This document shows, piece by piece, positions 1 to 15,100 of a stretch of DNA of 64,000 bases. This stretch comes from Brachypodius melanocephalos (lineage: Eukaryota > Chordata > Aves > Passeriformes > Pycnonotidae), in NCBI GenBank assembly GCA_013398615.1, contig VZSR01003807.1, forward strand, positions 40,440,578 to 40,504,577, read 5' to 3'. Within the stretch, counting starts at the first letter, position 1. The number at the start of each line of letters is the position of its first letter. The position numbers and the translations under genes are program-made. Under the pieces are notes generated by a model, which worked only from the letters and a program-made list of their open reading frames with translations, ran no database searches and had not been told where the DNA came from.

Positions 1-20
1 GTTTTTATTTTACTTCACAG

Positions 21-158
21 GATTGAATCAAGTTCTTAGTCAGCAAGTAAATCAAGAAATTAGTCCGTTGGATAGCATGATACAAAGACTTCAGCAGGAG
101 CAGGACCAGAGACGTTCTGGGGAGGCAGGAACCAGTAGTACCAGCCGGATAAGCAGAG
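21..158 (+). CDS. PHIP: PHIP window exon 1
   Basis: The acceptor ttcacag ends at 20 and the donor is AG|gtagat. The exon enters with two bases of a split codon and leaves in phase 1. It encodes LNQVLSQQVNQEISPLDSMI and then a Gln/Arg/Ser-rich stretch. This is the linker that follows the WD40 propeller in PHIP. Confidence 0.9.
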
Positions 159-3100
159 GTAGATCACAGGGGATGGGTGCTGAGGCTGGGAGTTGGAAAA
201 CATAAATCCCTTTATATTGTCCATGATCTGTGTATTTTGTTGGACTAGTAGAAAGGAGATGTGGAGCTGTAGAAAATAGTACAGCTTTCCCATAGTTGGG
301 TTTTTTTTTTTGTTTGTTTGGGTTTTTTTTGTTTGGGTTTTTTTTTTTTTTTTGTTTTTTTTTGTTTGTTTTTTGTTTGGTTTTTTTTGTTTGTTTGTTT
401 GTTGTTTGTTTTTTTGGGGGGGGTTGTTGGTTTTTTTTTTTTTTTTTCCTTTTGCAAAATGTTGTGGTTCTTAATATTACAAATTTATCTTTGTTATTGT
501 CTCCTCACTTAGGGAATTGCAGCAGCTGTGTTCCCTTAGAAGTAACTATCCTACTGTTTAATCTGGAATTGGCCATCTAGTTGTTTGAAATCTGACTTCT
601 TTCAGATGAGGACACAGGAGAAAGAAAAGTTGAAGGAACTACTTATTTCTCTGCAGAGTTGTTCTGTGTTTCAATGTCTTGTACTGGAGTACACAGTAGT
701 TTTCAGCACTTAAAAAATTATGGTTAGCAATCCACCAGAGTAGGCAGGATTAGCTTGTGTGTGTAAGGATATGGAAAAACATTGATTTTTTTTCTACTGT
801 GTAGGTGTTCGAAGGCTCTTGCATGCATGTTTGGTTTTATTTTGGGTTGGTTTGGTTATTTTTAACCTCTTTACCGTTTCAGTTTTTTGTCTGTAAATTT
901 TACTGCTTGATTTCTAATTTCCAGTGTTGAGGCTTTCTTTTTCTTGAAGGTAGAAGACTGTTTAAGGAGAACACTGATTCAGTGAGATAGCTCACTGTTC
1001 TATAACACCAATCTAGAGTGCAGTAGCAATAGTCAGCTTTGCATAAATGTTTTCAAAGGTATTTTTAAAGAAGCAAACATTTGCTTCACTTCAGATTGTT
1101 GGTACATCTGCTTCTTTTAAATGTGAATTTTTAATCAGAGTGCTGCAGCCCAGTAGCTGTTTGTGCTGTGTTGTGCTGACTTTAGAAACTGCTGAAATAC
1201 TTACACTCAGTTAATGATTTCTTTTGAAGTAATAGGTCAAGTAAAATTTTTCCATTTCATTCCAAGTTTTTCTTTTCAAACGCTTCCCTAAAAATTTCAG
1301 ATCAAGAACTATTGCTTTTTCACTTTTTAGGGTCTGTAAGCTCTACCTCAGAAGTACATTCCCCACCAAATATAGGGTTAAGGCGCAGTGGACAAATTGA
1401 AGGTGTGCGTCAGATGCACAGCAATGCACCAAGAAGTGAAATAGCCACTGAGCGGGACCTTGTGGCTTGGAGTCGCAGGGTGGTAGTGCCTGAACTGTCT
1501 GCTGGTGTGGCTAGGTAAGCACAGATAGAGAATTTTACTGTGGTGAACTTAATTAAATGGAACAGTTTGGGAATTCCAATCGCCAGTCGCATTGTCATTG
1601 GTTTTCTATTTTGTCATCTCCAATTCCTTTTAAAATCAATTTCAGTTTGAAATCATTTGTTTGTGTATCGCTTGAAAAATCTTGGAATTCCAGAAGGATT
1701 GGGAATAAAAATAGTCCATATAATAAATGATGCAGTAATTGAACTTGTGTAGGCAATGGACTCTAGTTGCCTCAATATCTTCTGACTTGTAGCATAAGAT
1801 TACATGTTTTAATTCCTGTCATTATATGGCATTTTATGGCTGGAATACTGACCTAATCTATCAAGTGCCTGAGATGAACTTTGGTTTCCAAACTAGAACT
1901 TTAATTTTTTTCCTTAATTACCTCTTGTGATGAATACTTAAATCAGTAAGTCAAAAAACCTACTTGCCAGAGTCAAGCATAAACTGCTCTGTTTAATGAA
2001 ATAAGATGAAAATCTTTCTTTGTTGGAAAAAAAGCTAATTTAAACCATATGCTAACTGTAAAGAGATCTGCTGTTCAAAAAATTTTATAGATGTTGATTG
2101 TCTCTTTCTGTGGTTTGGAATAGATCCTCTTGTTGTAGAAATATCCTTTAAAATTAACATCTCAGTTTTCTTTTTTCAGTAGGCAGGAAGAATGGAGAAC
2201 AGCAAAGGGAGAAGAAGAAATAAGGGTGTATCGATCAGAAGAGAAAAGAAAACATGTGATGAGTCACATTCCAAGAGAAAACAAAATACCTACTTTCTCC
2301 AAGGTAAGCAGTCCACCTGTAACTTTTCACAGAATGAAGCATAAAATTTAATTCAGTTAGTTGGGTCACATAAATTTACATTCCTCTTCTCAGTTTTAAA
2401 TTTATAAACCAGGGTGCAGGAGTTTGTTTACTTCCCCAGAATGAGGAAGCCCGTCTGTAGTGATGTTTCAGTGTGTTCTTAATAATAAACAACATGGATT
2501 GCTTTCAGAAGTGGGGGGAAATCCCTGCAAATCTGGTGTTAGGGACATGATTTGCTGTAGGGAGTCTGTCAGTGTTAATGAATACACCCTACTGCTGTTG
2601 TCTGTTTGACATGCCATTCTGTGGAAAGGTTCTATTAAAACTCAAGTCACAGTTCTTAACACATTAAATACATCTCCAAATAGAGAATTGGGTATTTTCT
2701 CTCATGGTACCCTAAAAATCAAATTGTGGGCTGTTATGGGATACATATAAGTCATGCTTTTTGCTAGAGCTGGGAGTACATGTTCAGAAAAGATGAAAAC
2801 AGGATAGATTAAGTAGAAGGAAATACGTTGTATTAAGAATTGAAGTGTCATAAGTGACTTGTGTATTTTTAATGTAACTTGCAAAAAAAATTAATCTTAC
2901 ATATTTTTGCTGGTTAAAAAAATTGAAGGATATATATTCTATGTTTACAGAGAACTTTTATGTCTTCTTTGTTAAATATTAGTTTTAACTATGAATTGCA
3001 CATGCTTATTTATGTGTTTCTAACTAAATAACCAACAATGTTTTTGTAATAAATGAAGTAAATCTTAGCAACTGTAAAGGAGAACCCATGCTTTGGGTTT

Positions 3101-6100
3101 TGTAGTATCATTAATGTAGAGGAGACTTTTCATCCTCAATCAAAAGCTTGTAAAATACAGCCTTCAGGAACACCTGCAAATGGGGGCAATTACGATTGAA
3201 AAGTAAAAATTACTTACGGGATCTAAGGTGGAAAACTGAATAAATGAAATAAAAAGAACAAGTATGCCAAGAGCTGCCAAGGACTGCAGCTCTTAACTTT
3301 ATTAGACTATCGTACTTAATGCCTGTGCTGTTTATAGCTTGCTTTCTTGTGAAGGAAAGAACTGAGATTGAAAGCAATCTGAAAATAAGCAAATTCCAGG
3401 TGCTTTGTAGTGATTCTGTGATTTTTTAATAATGGTGAATTAATTTTATATGTAGTAGAGTAAGTTTGAGATTAGCAAGTTTATATTTGATGTTAAAATT
3501 GAGTATTGTTTTGCTACTTTTTTCATACTCAGCCAAAGTAAAGATTTCAAAAGAAGTGATGTGGAGGCACCCCTACTCACAGTCCCCACAGTAATTTAAC
3601 TTCAAATTTCTTTATTAAATTTCTTACTTTTTCCTTCAGGTTTTTTTGTATTAAAATTTGAGTGCATTGCTATCTTAAAAAATGGTACTGTGTACTCTTT
3701 TCAATTCTGCAGTCACCAATGTTGAGTATTTTCCCAAGATACACTGAAAAACATTTGTTCACCTTTGTCTCTGGCTTTTTTATGTTGAAGGGGAAGATTT
3801 ATGCCACATGACAGAACTCATTAGTGAAATACTAGGACATCAGAAGTCTTTGTAACTCCTATTTTTCTTCTGGGAGTAATAGAAAATGGGCCTAAAAAAG
3901 TCAGATTTTAACAAAGTTTTTTCCTGTCTTGAGGGGATGTATTTTGGTGCTGAATTATACACTTTCTTTTAGTTTAATTAAACAGTTGCACTGCTTAAGT
4001 GTTTCTATTTTTTTTTCCCTTGTCTTTAGCTACAGCCTAGTCAAAAGATCCTTCCTGATAATTTGAATTCATACCAAATTACCATTAAATTTCTAATTGA
4101 GTTACAGTTTTCTTTTAAAATATCACTAGGATATGAAAGTTTAACAGAATAGGCTAGCTGGTCCAGCATTATGGTTTTTGCAATCACTTTTATATCTCTT
4201 TGAAACAAAGAAACTTAAAGCAAATGTTTTTTAAAATCTTATTTACAATTTTTTTTTTAGTCTCCAAACTGTAACAGTAGCACTGAATCTTTTGAGCCCC
4301 ATTTTTTATTGTAGATATTGATATCCTTGAAATCCTTCAGAGCAACTGCTACTTAGAAGTAACAGTTTCATATATTTACATTACACCTGGTGAATTCTAT
4401 GATCTGGATTCTGGATTCTCAGAATGTGAGGGAGAGAACTTGGTAAATCCTTTAGTCACTTTCCACCTTTCTTGTGAGGAAATAACGAAAAACCCCAGGC
4501 AATCAAGGTCTTCTCATTGGAGTATGTCAGTAAATTCTCTATATAAAAATTACTGATATACTTGATACTTTCAGAACACTTAAAGCCATCATAAACCCTA
4601 TTGAAAATTTTTTATAGCATCTTGGAATGAAAAGGTCGTATTCTTCAATAGCAGATTCTTCATCAAATATGTCTCTTTTTGGAGGACTCAGACTGCTGAG
4701 AAGTACACTAATTCAAGTCTCTTGAATAAAATCTCAGGTGGATTCAGAAATAAGTAGATATCCCATGGGCTTTAAATAAGCACGTTTCAAGAAGAAAAAG
4801 GTGTTTGATCTTGAGTCATTGAGTATCACAATTAAATTAACTGCTCAGATTTTCATGGTTTTTGTTGTTGCTTATGTTAACATGAGGAACCCTTCTGCTC
4901 AGGATTGTCTGAGCAACAGGAATAGTGAATTGGAATTGTCATCTTCTGTAGCGTTCACAATAAATTCAAATAAACATCTGGGAAGTGAAGCAAGATTGCC
5001 TGCAATCCAACAATTGTTGTGCAATATTTTTAGGGTTGTTTTAAATAGAAATTAATAACTTCATTACAGTTGCTCTTCTGTTGCTGTTCTTTACTGTGAC
5101 GTTGTGACTTTAAATACAAGCTGTGTTAGGTTGAAGACAGAATGGGAAAGCACAGCGTAAATCTTCCTTTTCCTTGAGAACATACAATACGTTTTGATAC
5201 TGATTCCTTGTAAGTTATATTACAGTACTGTTGCAAGACTGTAGTCCTTACTGCATTGTGAATTCTTACAGGTTTAATGAGAGAATTTGTGATCTAAAGG
5301 AGATAGGGAACACCTCCAACAAAATACAGGGCAGGACATTCTCTTCCAGTAATGTCTAGACCTAAGAACTACAGCATCAAGAGTTATAGAAAATGTCTCA
5401 CTCTATGGTACTGTCAGCTTCTCTGGGAGCAGAGTAAAATAAGGCTTGCCTTTAAAACATTGTCTTCATAGGAAAATTCAGTTGTATTCATACCAGTAGG
5501 AAAAACTGATTTTTATATGAACTTTTGAAATTTATCAAATCTGTTCATATTGTAATGATAATGCCAAAATAGTATTTTCTTCTGTTCCCTTCTTCCTTTC
5601 TAACTGAAAGAAGTCAAAAATACAGAAGTAAAAAGAAAAGATGGGCAGGAATAATTATTATTAGTATTTTGGTTTGCAAGCTAAAGTGTAGGTCAATAAG
5701 GAAGAACATAGAGCAGCCGTAATTACATTTTGAGGAGATTCCAAAGTCCTATTGCTAATTTTTAATCCAGGGTCATTGTAGGGTGTGTTAAAAGTAGTAC
5801 AGAATTATTGCTCAGTCTTTCTTCTTTAACAATATCTGCGATTTAAATGGAAGTCACATTAGCATTCTGCTATTGAAAGTCCACGTTTCTTTGACACAGG
5901 TCATATGGAAAAGTGTTTGTATATAATTGCTTAAGGGACTAATGTAGTTGTGGAGGAGAAACTAAAAACTCGGGTACTTTGACCGGAATAGTATTTAGTA
6001 AATAGTATTTAGTATCATTGACCTGCAGGCTGAATGATGAACTTGGTTTGACTTTCAAAGTCATTGGTGAGAAGTAGGATTTTTTTCTGTTATTAAACAA

Positions 6101-9100
6101 AGAAAATTATAAAGTGAACAGCAAAAACTTGAATCTCAATGCATTAATGAAAGAGGATAGAATGGAAGTTCTTGAAACTTCAAAATGGAACTTGTTTTCA
6201 GGAGCAGATCAAAGTTGAGATAAATAACATGCTTAGGTAAATATTCCCAGTCTAAGTAATTAAGAGGATTAGTTTATTAAACTACTGGGATTAGAGCATT
6301 TTGGTAAATATTTAAGAGTGTGAAATTTCTGTACACTAGAGGGTTGATGTGATGTGTGTCCTAGTAAAATGTGACAAAAATGGAAATATTCCTCATTATC
6401 ATTAAGTGGAAATGTAATGCCAAAATTTCAAGGAATTTACATGGGAAATTGTTATGGATGGACAAAAGTAGGCATAGGCTTCTGTTGTGGTGGATGCAAA
6501 TGACCATATTGTAAACTAACAGAACCCAGGGAGGAGAAACACGTGCTTTGTTCTGCTGAAAGTGGCTCATTTGTGTTCAACTGAAATAAATTTTTCTACT
6601 TATATGTTATTTAAACAATACTTCCAATTAAATCAGCAAGATGTTAAGAGGAAAATAATCTAAAACTCCAGAGCCTAGCACTTAGTGCTTAGTGACTATT
6701 AATTTCACTGCTTTTGGAACAGTTCTTACTAATTTTTTACATACATTTGATGTGGTAAGAGTAAAAACTAAGTAATTACAGACACTGATTCAGACTTGAA
6801 CAGACTTGGAAGGGTGCTCTTTAGCCAAAGAGAAAATGCCAGGCAAGACCTATTTGATGTTGGCGTTCTGATGTCGGACGTATGCTTGTGCCTTGCTGCT
6901 ATTAAACTTCTGAGTAGAAGTTAATTCCTGTCGACTTAAGGAAGGAGGAATCATTTCCACATAAAAAAATAGATGCTGCTGGTTAAAAAAAATCCATGAA
7001 ATTGCTACAGCCAAAGCTTCCCAAAATTGCTTTAGCCCTGTATGAGACTGCAGCAAAGCTGTACTTCCCAGTGCTGTCAGAGTCACGAGGACTGTAGCAT
7101 GCGGCACGGTCTGAGTTTGTCAGGACACTGCTAGGTTTCCTCTGTATCTCTCACAAATAATGTTACCAAGATCCCCAGCAGTGTTCCTGTATCCCTCTCA
7201 AATACAGGAAATGCCACAATTTTTTATTTCATAGAAAATCTGTTTTGACAGGAGCTGTAATTTTTGGAGTATCAATAGGTGTGCTCTGGTACTGACTGGA
7301 AGCCTTGGACAAGGTATAGGGTACTTGTCTGCATATGTGACTGTTCATCAAAGTGTTGAGAGAGAAAGTGATGATTGAACCTCAAATCATAGGTTATCTT
7401 GGCTTTATTTCCCAGCCTACCCTTAGAGTTGAGAGTACAATTTCAAGCTCTTTCTTTAGGTTATATAAAGTGAGGGAGAGGAGGCATTAGCTGTGTTTCC
7501 TCAGGTATAGTTGAACATGCTGGTGGTCATTACATTTTGTCAGAAAAAGAACTGTAGTATATTATAGTCAAACCTTCACATTCAACTCCACCCCTTCCCC
7601 AGATAAATAAAGCCTTACAGCTTCTCTTCAGATTTTGAAAAGCTAAGTTGAATAGGAGTGATGTTAAAATACTTTTTTTTTTTTTTTGCAAGATGAGGCA
7701 ATTGTGTATCTTATGACCCCTTTTCCTGAGCAGTGGGTTTAGGCAAGGTGGCATCTAGAGATCTTTTCCAGCTTCATTCTATCATTCTGTTACTCATAGA
7801 TAAGTACGTGTGATTTTGTTTTCTTGGGTGGTTTTTTCTTTTTTTTCGCGTTCTTGTTTTGGCATTGTATCTTTCCCAAAACAGTTCGTTACCCTTCAGC
7901 ATCACTATGACCCAATATTTATACAGTTGTATTACATTTTTCCATGAAGGAATTATTTGGGCAGAGGAGCTGGGGTGTTGTTTCTTTCCCTCAAGCTTTG
8001 AACTGCCAAAAGAAAAAAGCTTTTTTCTAAACCAAAGAGTAATGCAAAGTAGTTCAGATTTCCAAGCATCTGTAGTTCTGTTTGAGTAGGGAAAATTTGT
8101 ATTTATAACTGTTTGAGAAACTTCATGTCTGAAGAGAAACGGGGAGGTAAGGTTTTAGGACTTTTGTTTCTAGAGAGAAGACATGAACATTGCAGTAAAG
8201 CTGTAAGCCATCTTCTGCAAAATATGTCCCCCTTATTGTAACACATACTTAACTAATTTAATTCATTGGGGTTATGTGATTCCATTCTGTTGTCCCTGCT
8301 TTCTATGTTTCATGGTGAAAAAGTCACCATTCAGTAGCAAAAACAAGTTACTATAACACTGGCTTTTGTGACCTCTTTGCTTCAGTAAGGAATCTTGAGA
8401 GCTTGATGAGAAGTGAGCAGCCCCAGAAGGCTGAAGGACAGAAGGCTGTGTGATGGGCTTGGCCACTGAACTTAGGGCTGCCTTGGAGCTGTTTTGAGTC
8501 AGGTCAGAGTAGCTTGAGGAGATCTGGTGTGTGCTGCCAGTTTGAATGCAGAAGGAGGAATGAGTGCCCCAGGCCTCAAAAGTCTCAGACAATGTTGAAA
8601 TGCTGATTGCTGAGCAATCCCATTAGAAATGTCTGCGGTAGCTGTGCTGTCAGTGGTAACTTGCCCAGCTAGACAGAAGGACAGAACAACAGCACAGTTG
8701 AACAACAGAACAACAGCTCACTGAAAAGAGCATAGAACAGTTTGTGTTGGTCCTCTGTGCTTTGATGAAAACTGCAACACAGCTGTACAGAGTGGTGTGC
8801 TGGCTTACTTCACTGAACTGTTGCAGTCATGCTTGCAGAAGGTGTGTATCTTATAACAGGGAGCATGGGAGAAAAGCTAGTTACTAGACCTCTGCACTTT
8901 AATGATGATTGTTGTGGCTAAGGAAAACTAAATCTTAGCTACTGTTGATTAACCATGTTTTAATACAGCTTTTACTGTAAAAAGTTGGAGTTATTTTCCT
9001 CAACAAGAAAACTTAACCTCATGAACCAACTTTTATCATACATGATAGAAAAGATCTTCTCTTTCTTACAAAAGAAAAAAAAACCCAAGAAAAATAGGTA

Positions 9101-12100
9101 TAAGCAATCTGCTCTACTAGAAGACTGTCAAAATATTACTGCCTGTCTTTGTTTTGTTCCAGTTCTGCTTTCTTAATCTCTGGGACTGGTTTTTTTTTCC
9201 ACTATCTGAGGTTTTCTTTGTTGCAGAAGGAGATAACACTGGGGAAGTACCTCTTTTTTGTGGCAGCCAGAAATGTGTCCAGAAATTATTTTTGTTGGAT
9301 CTGAGCTAGGATGAAGTTTGACTATACATGCCAAAAAAATTAGGACAAAACTCTCAAAATTTAGATCATAACTCTTGTTTTTTTTCCCAGTGACTGGGGA
9401 CTAACATAAGATTGTACACTTGGTGTTGAGAGCAAGGGTTAGCATTATATATATTCTACATGAGGAGCAAAATCTCTTAATGTTGGAGCATGAAGGATTC
9501 CTAAATTACAGCTTTATTTCATTCTTTTAAGCTTCAAAAGAACTCATATTCTTTCAAATTGACTCATTCATTTGAACTCTTCAGTGCATCATCCTACTAT
9601 TTAAAGGACTGTATTTGTTAACAGGCATCTCTCTACACTAAGGGATATATTACTGTATGGGTTTCTTTTCTAACACATCTGACCCCTTGGCTGCAAAATA
9701 ACACTCTGGACTTCTGTTTAAGAGCCTCCTTTCCTTAGCCATTTTTAGCGTAATTCCAAGCTTTTAGAAGCCCTTAGCAGCCTATCAGTAGTAATGCTTT
9801 AGCCATTGTTTTACTCCTTATTAACTGATGTGTACTTTGCAGAGAATGAGTATTTTTAATAATTACAGATTTAAAAATAGTTTTGTGTCTGGGAAGAAAT
9901 TTAATTATTTCCATAACACACAGAACTGTTTGGTGCTTATATTCATTCAACTACTCATGTGGAGTGTTCTCTTCAGCAGCTCTTTAGTTTTGGACTTGTA
10001 ACTTCTTGCCAATGCAAAAATTGCTTCCTGGAATACTATTATCAAAGAAAACGCTATGTATTATTAAAATGTACATGCAAAAATTACGTATTTTGACTTT
10101 TGTATCTTCACAGAACCATTCTCATGATAATTTACTAGACGCTAGTGACTCAAAGAAACAAGCAGCTAATCAGCACAACTACCGTACGAGATACGCAGTA
10201 GAAGAAACTGCAAGGCCTGCTGAAGAGTTGGAAAATGGACACAGTTCTTCAGATGTAAGATCCTTATTCATGAGGCAGTCTTACCTATTCTGTTTCTACT
10301 CATTAAGCTCCTGATTCAGCTAATAAAACATTGTTTCTAGTGGAAACCCAAGTGACATTTCTCATTGTGCGTTTCTTTTCACTTCTTTAAAAATTATGTT
10401 GTATTAGGTTTTCACATTCTGTTGTATATGTTTTGCTTTGACTTAAAAAGTAATTGACAAAGGAGAAAAATGCTCATTTGTGAGGGTATTTTGCAAAGCA
10501 CATGTGCAATTTATAAGCCTAGTCAGTACTGCCTGCATAGTCTAGCAATGTGGCCACCAACTTTAGGTGACCTTGCTTGAACAGATATTATGACCTCCAG
10601 AAGTCCCTTCCAGTCTCAATTATTCTGTGCTTCTGTAAGTTTGGTAGAGAATGAGTGAGAAGTACATAAAATACATATCGAGTTTTTGTTTGATATTGAA
10701 AAAATGTGGAAATATGACATTAAAACCACTTGAAATAATTTTTGAGAAGGTAATCTAGCCTTGTCACATGGTATTGAAAAATGTTGCTCTACGCTGCTTC
10801 TGTTCAGGCACAGATATCTTCATACTTCTTTATGTAAGTCCACTAAAGCAAAGGAACTATCTGCAAACTAATATGCCTTTTTAACATAAAGCTTCTACAA
10901 TGCCAGATGCTTATAACACATATAAAGCTTCTAGAAAAGTTTTCATTGTATTGTCATGTATTATAACTTGAGCTCTAAAGAAAATGTTTCTTTTTCTCTG
11001 CCTCCCCCTCTGTCCATTCCCAATGCCCTCTGCTCTCCGTATTAGGAAGGTGAAGTCGTTGTTGCCAGTGGTGGAACATCAGAAGATGATGAAAGAGCAT
11101 GGCACAGTGATGGCAGTTCTAGGTAAGTGACAATGTATATAACCTACAGAGAAAATTCTTGCCAAGAAATTTTAAATAATTTTTGTTATAAACAGTTGAT
11201 GAGTAATAACTAACACTTGTGCAGATTTAGAAGAAAAAGTGAACAAGTACGTGATACTTTCAGGATTTAATTATCAGTCATATTGCTAACTAAAATTTAG
11301 GGAAGGTTTTTCATTGTTTGCTAGAAGCAGAATTGTTTTGCAGGAAGGTATTTTCAGGCACACAAACACTTCAGGCAGGTAGTAGCAGTTTCCTATGGCT
11401 CTCAGTCTGAGCTGTGATCCTTGGTTTGAAATTAGAAAGCAAATAAAGCATCCTGTATTTTTTCATTCAAAGCTATTCAAAACCAGAAATTTTGAAAACA
11501 ATATCCAGACTTCAGTGTTTATCATCTTGAATTGATGAAGTAAACACAGTGTTTACTTTGAGGGATGCTATAAGTTAAGCTTCTTGCAAGACCAAATGAT
11601 GTCAGGGCTTTTGGTTTACTACCATTTAAATTGTAGATAGAGTATAGTATTTTAAGCATTAAGGTTTTAACTATTAAAACATTGTAGTTAGCTAGACTGT
11701 TAACTGTCATCTTTTATTGAGTTATATTATGTAATCCAGTGCACTTTTAAACTTTGGGTTTTTAATTTCTTTTTTCTTTGTTATATCATATATAGTGACT
11801 ATTCTAGTGATTATTCTGACTGGACGGCAGATGCAGGAATCAATTTGCAACCACCAAAGAAAATTCCTAAAATTAAAACAAAGAAAGCAGAAAGTAGTTC
11901 AGAGGATGAAGAAGAACCTGAAAAACAAAGGAAGCAAATTAAAAAGGAAAGGAAAAAGGGTATTGAGGAGAAAGATGGACCATCAACATCACCAAAGAAG
12001 AGGAAACCCAAAGAGAGAAAACAAAAGGTTAGAAGTTCTTTGTGTTACAGGTTGCTCATTCCTGCACACTTAGAAATAATTGGATGAATGATTCAGTTAC

Positions 12101-15100
12101 AAATACAACTTGATATTGTCTAATTTTAAAACACATCATGACTTTTACTCTTAACAAATGATAATTAAAAGCTCTTGCAAGTCAAATGATAGGTGGCTTT
12201 AATGGTATGTTTTCCAAATATGATATGTTTGATGTAAGGAACACTTTTAATGTCCTTATCACTGTCCTTGCTCACGCCAGAAACTTCCTTTCTGTGGAAG
12301 TAGATTATTCAACTTCCAATACAATTGAGTATTGGTATAACATGTCAGTATTTTTTTATAGCTTGCTGACTTGTCTCCCTATATAATTGCAATTTCTTTT
12401 AGATCTACACAACCATGTCATTTTTTCTGTCAATTCTATGATATATGATATTTGCATTATGCTTACCACTATTGACTCCATCAATGGAAATACGACTTGA
12501 TCAGGATTTTGTTGTTGTCTGTATTTTGTTTGCTTTCTAATATAATGTAATTACAGTTTAAATCAGTACATAGAAATTTTCAGTGACTTCAGTTATTTTC
12601 AGTGTATTTTTTCAGAGGTTGTTTTGTTTTTAATTGTAACATCTGAAAACTTCACTATTCCTTCTTTCTTTACAGAGACCAGAAGTGATCTATCTGGTAG
12701 ATGCTAATTGTTTTGTAAACTTAGAGCTTCTATTTTTGCAATACCCAAGGAAGCTGACTGTATCATCTAAACTAAATACCTGTATTTTGTTTATTTTTTA
12801 GATTAGGAGTCCTCAGCATTCTTTAAGATCATTATTTCAGTGCTTTAGCTCTCATTAGAACCTAGACTGACAAAGCAGCTGTTTGTTTGAACACGGAGGT
12901 TGGCACAGTGTCAGACTAGCTGTGAATCTCTGGTATGGCATACAGGATATCAGGTGGTAGTCTTTATTCTTTGTTGAGGCTACTTTTTGTGTATTGTACA
13001 CAGTCATTAGTTGCACTGTCAGTGCTAATAGTATATTGCTATTTCCACAGTTGGAAACCAAAAGAAGGTATCAGAAGGAATAAGAAAGCAGATGAGAAAA
13101 ATAGGTGGTGGGGGACATTTAAAATTATTGAAACCTCCAGTTTAGCTTCTTATTATAAAATAAAAAATTGGTTGACATCCTAATATTTCCACTTAGATTA
13201 AAACTAAACTGAGTGTTCTGGGAATCTTGCATCCATTTTAGTCCCAGTTATTGAGATATAGGACATCCGATTCAAAAAGTATCAGGCCTAGTTATTTCAG
13301 ACTTTACCAGCTGTGTGTCACAAGAAAATATGAGGCTGGAAATAATTGCAGAAAATCACCTGTCTTTCCTCCATCCCTACGTAGCATTAATTATACCTGT
13401 CTTTCCTGACAAATGTTAGTCTTTGAAGTTTTTTTCTGGTGGGCGTTTGACCTCTGTACTGAGCAGAGAGTTCACAGGCCTTTCTGGTAGAAAGTTCTTC
13501 CTCATTCTGATCCTGATTCAAAATTAGGTCTTTTCGTTGAGGAAAGTTTTGACTGTCTTTGTAGCCACACACAGAAACTTAAAAATTAAAAGAGGAGTAG
13601 AGAAAATTTGACATTCATCTCTATTAATGCATGGGTTTCATGATCTTGAATGATGCTTACAGTTCTAATCCCTCTCTACCAAAAATCAATCTAAAATATG
13701 ATATAGCAGTGAAGAAGGACAAGGAAGGATCACCCAGGAAGATCAAAAGTACAGAAGCTTTTTTTTTTCTTTAGGTCAGACACAGAGACTGACTCTTAGA
13801 ACGGAGAGAGTTTTGAAGAGATATGATGAAAAAGCTTGTATAAAACTGTCATGGTTTAGAAAGGAATAAATGCAGTATGATTTCCTTCCTCATTTTGTTA
13901 CAGTGAGATGTAGCACCCAATGTCACAGACATAAAGCTCAAAAATGAGCCATTTTCCCATTCAACATCCCCTTCACACCCCAAACCCACCTGAGTGTGTA
14001 GTCAGGTAGTGGAACTAATTACCAAAGGATTTAGTAGAGTTTCAGAAATTATTTAATAAAGTCACTGGGAATAGTCCCTTCCTGATGAGTAACTTAAGAT
14101 CAGGCTTGGGTTCCAGAAAGTTTTAAACTGATAATTAATGTGTAAAGTTATAACAAAGGAATGTTCTCTGGTTACAGTCTGCTTCTTACCTTTGCATAAT
14201 TCACCAGTTAGCTAGACACTTTGCTGTGATGAAGTGTTTCAATTTGTTGCAAGACAGACCTGCTTGAACCTCAACATTCACAAAGTGTTTCTATGTTATT
14301 GACTTATTACAATAGAGAGGTTCTATTTTGATTTTTTGGTGAGCTTTTTTTTTTACTATATGTATGCTTTTTCCTGTGATACTCACTGGTGCAATCATCA
14401 CAGTACTTCTTGTCATGTGGAACCACATTTGAATTGGTGTAATGGAATTACACATGACATATATTCTATTTGCAGTCTGGGGATGCAGAGGCCTCCAGCA
14501 GTGGCTGTATGCAGTGGATTTCTGTACAGCCATCCAGGGTTGCTTTCTGTACACACACATGATCCTGTTGGGAATTTTAAAGCAGCCTTGCTCGAATGAT
14601 TGTACAAACCTCTGCTTTATCTAACCTATTAGATACAGACAAGTAGTTGTGCACCTAGGATTAGCAACTGCCCTGAGTGTCATTGCTTACAAGTATGTGA
14701 TGTGGAAGTTCATTCTGAAAACTCAGTTCCACAGCACTTTATAGTAAATATGCCAGTAGGTAATGTGGATGTACCCAATCCAGGTAATTTTCACATGACT
14801 TACCTCATAAATCTCTTCCTCCTTGTTTTGTGCAAGGTTCTTTAATTGGAAGCAGCTGTATAATTTTGGTGTCTTTTTGGCCAAGGCAACCATGTGAATT
14901 AGGTTCATGAGAATGACATGGTTCCGTTTTATCCTTTTGGGCATGAGACATAGTTACTGGACTGTTATTAAATTCAGTTTTTGTTAGAGTTCATCCCCAT
15001 GCACCCCCCCAAAAAACTCAAAAGGCAGTTAAGATTAATCCTTATACTAGCAATAATTTCCTGCTAATCCTCTGTGTATGTTTTCTTCAGAGGCTGGCTG

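Larger units (their letters stand above)
2304..10113 (+). other. PHIP intron, 7.8 kb, largest in the window
   Basis: AT-rich intron. It contains a CR1 3'-end relic (7711-7792) and a perfect 2 x 14-base tandem duplication (5987-6014). The short open frames on both strands lack splice context or family resemblance. Confidence 0.85.

Noticed and set aside
245..580. Lys/Gln-rich and Phe-rich open frames
   Set aside because: Pure translation of the T/G simple tract.
12660..13183. Candidate extra exon (acceptor-like ttccacag at 13050) with a Lys-rich frame
   Set aside because: PHIP reads continuously from 12027 into 15091 without it, and no donor of fitting phase was seen.
13856..14130. Possible LTR starting TGTCATGGTTTAG with an AATAAA near 14053
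   Set aside because: Resembles some avian LTR starts, but I could not find a matching CA end or target duplication.
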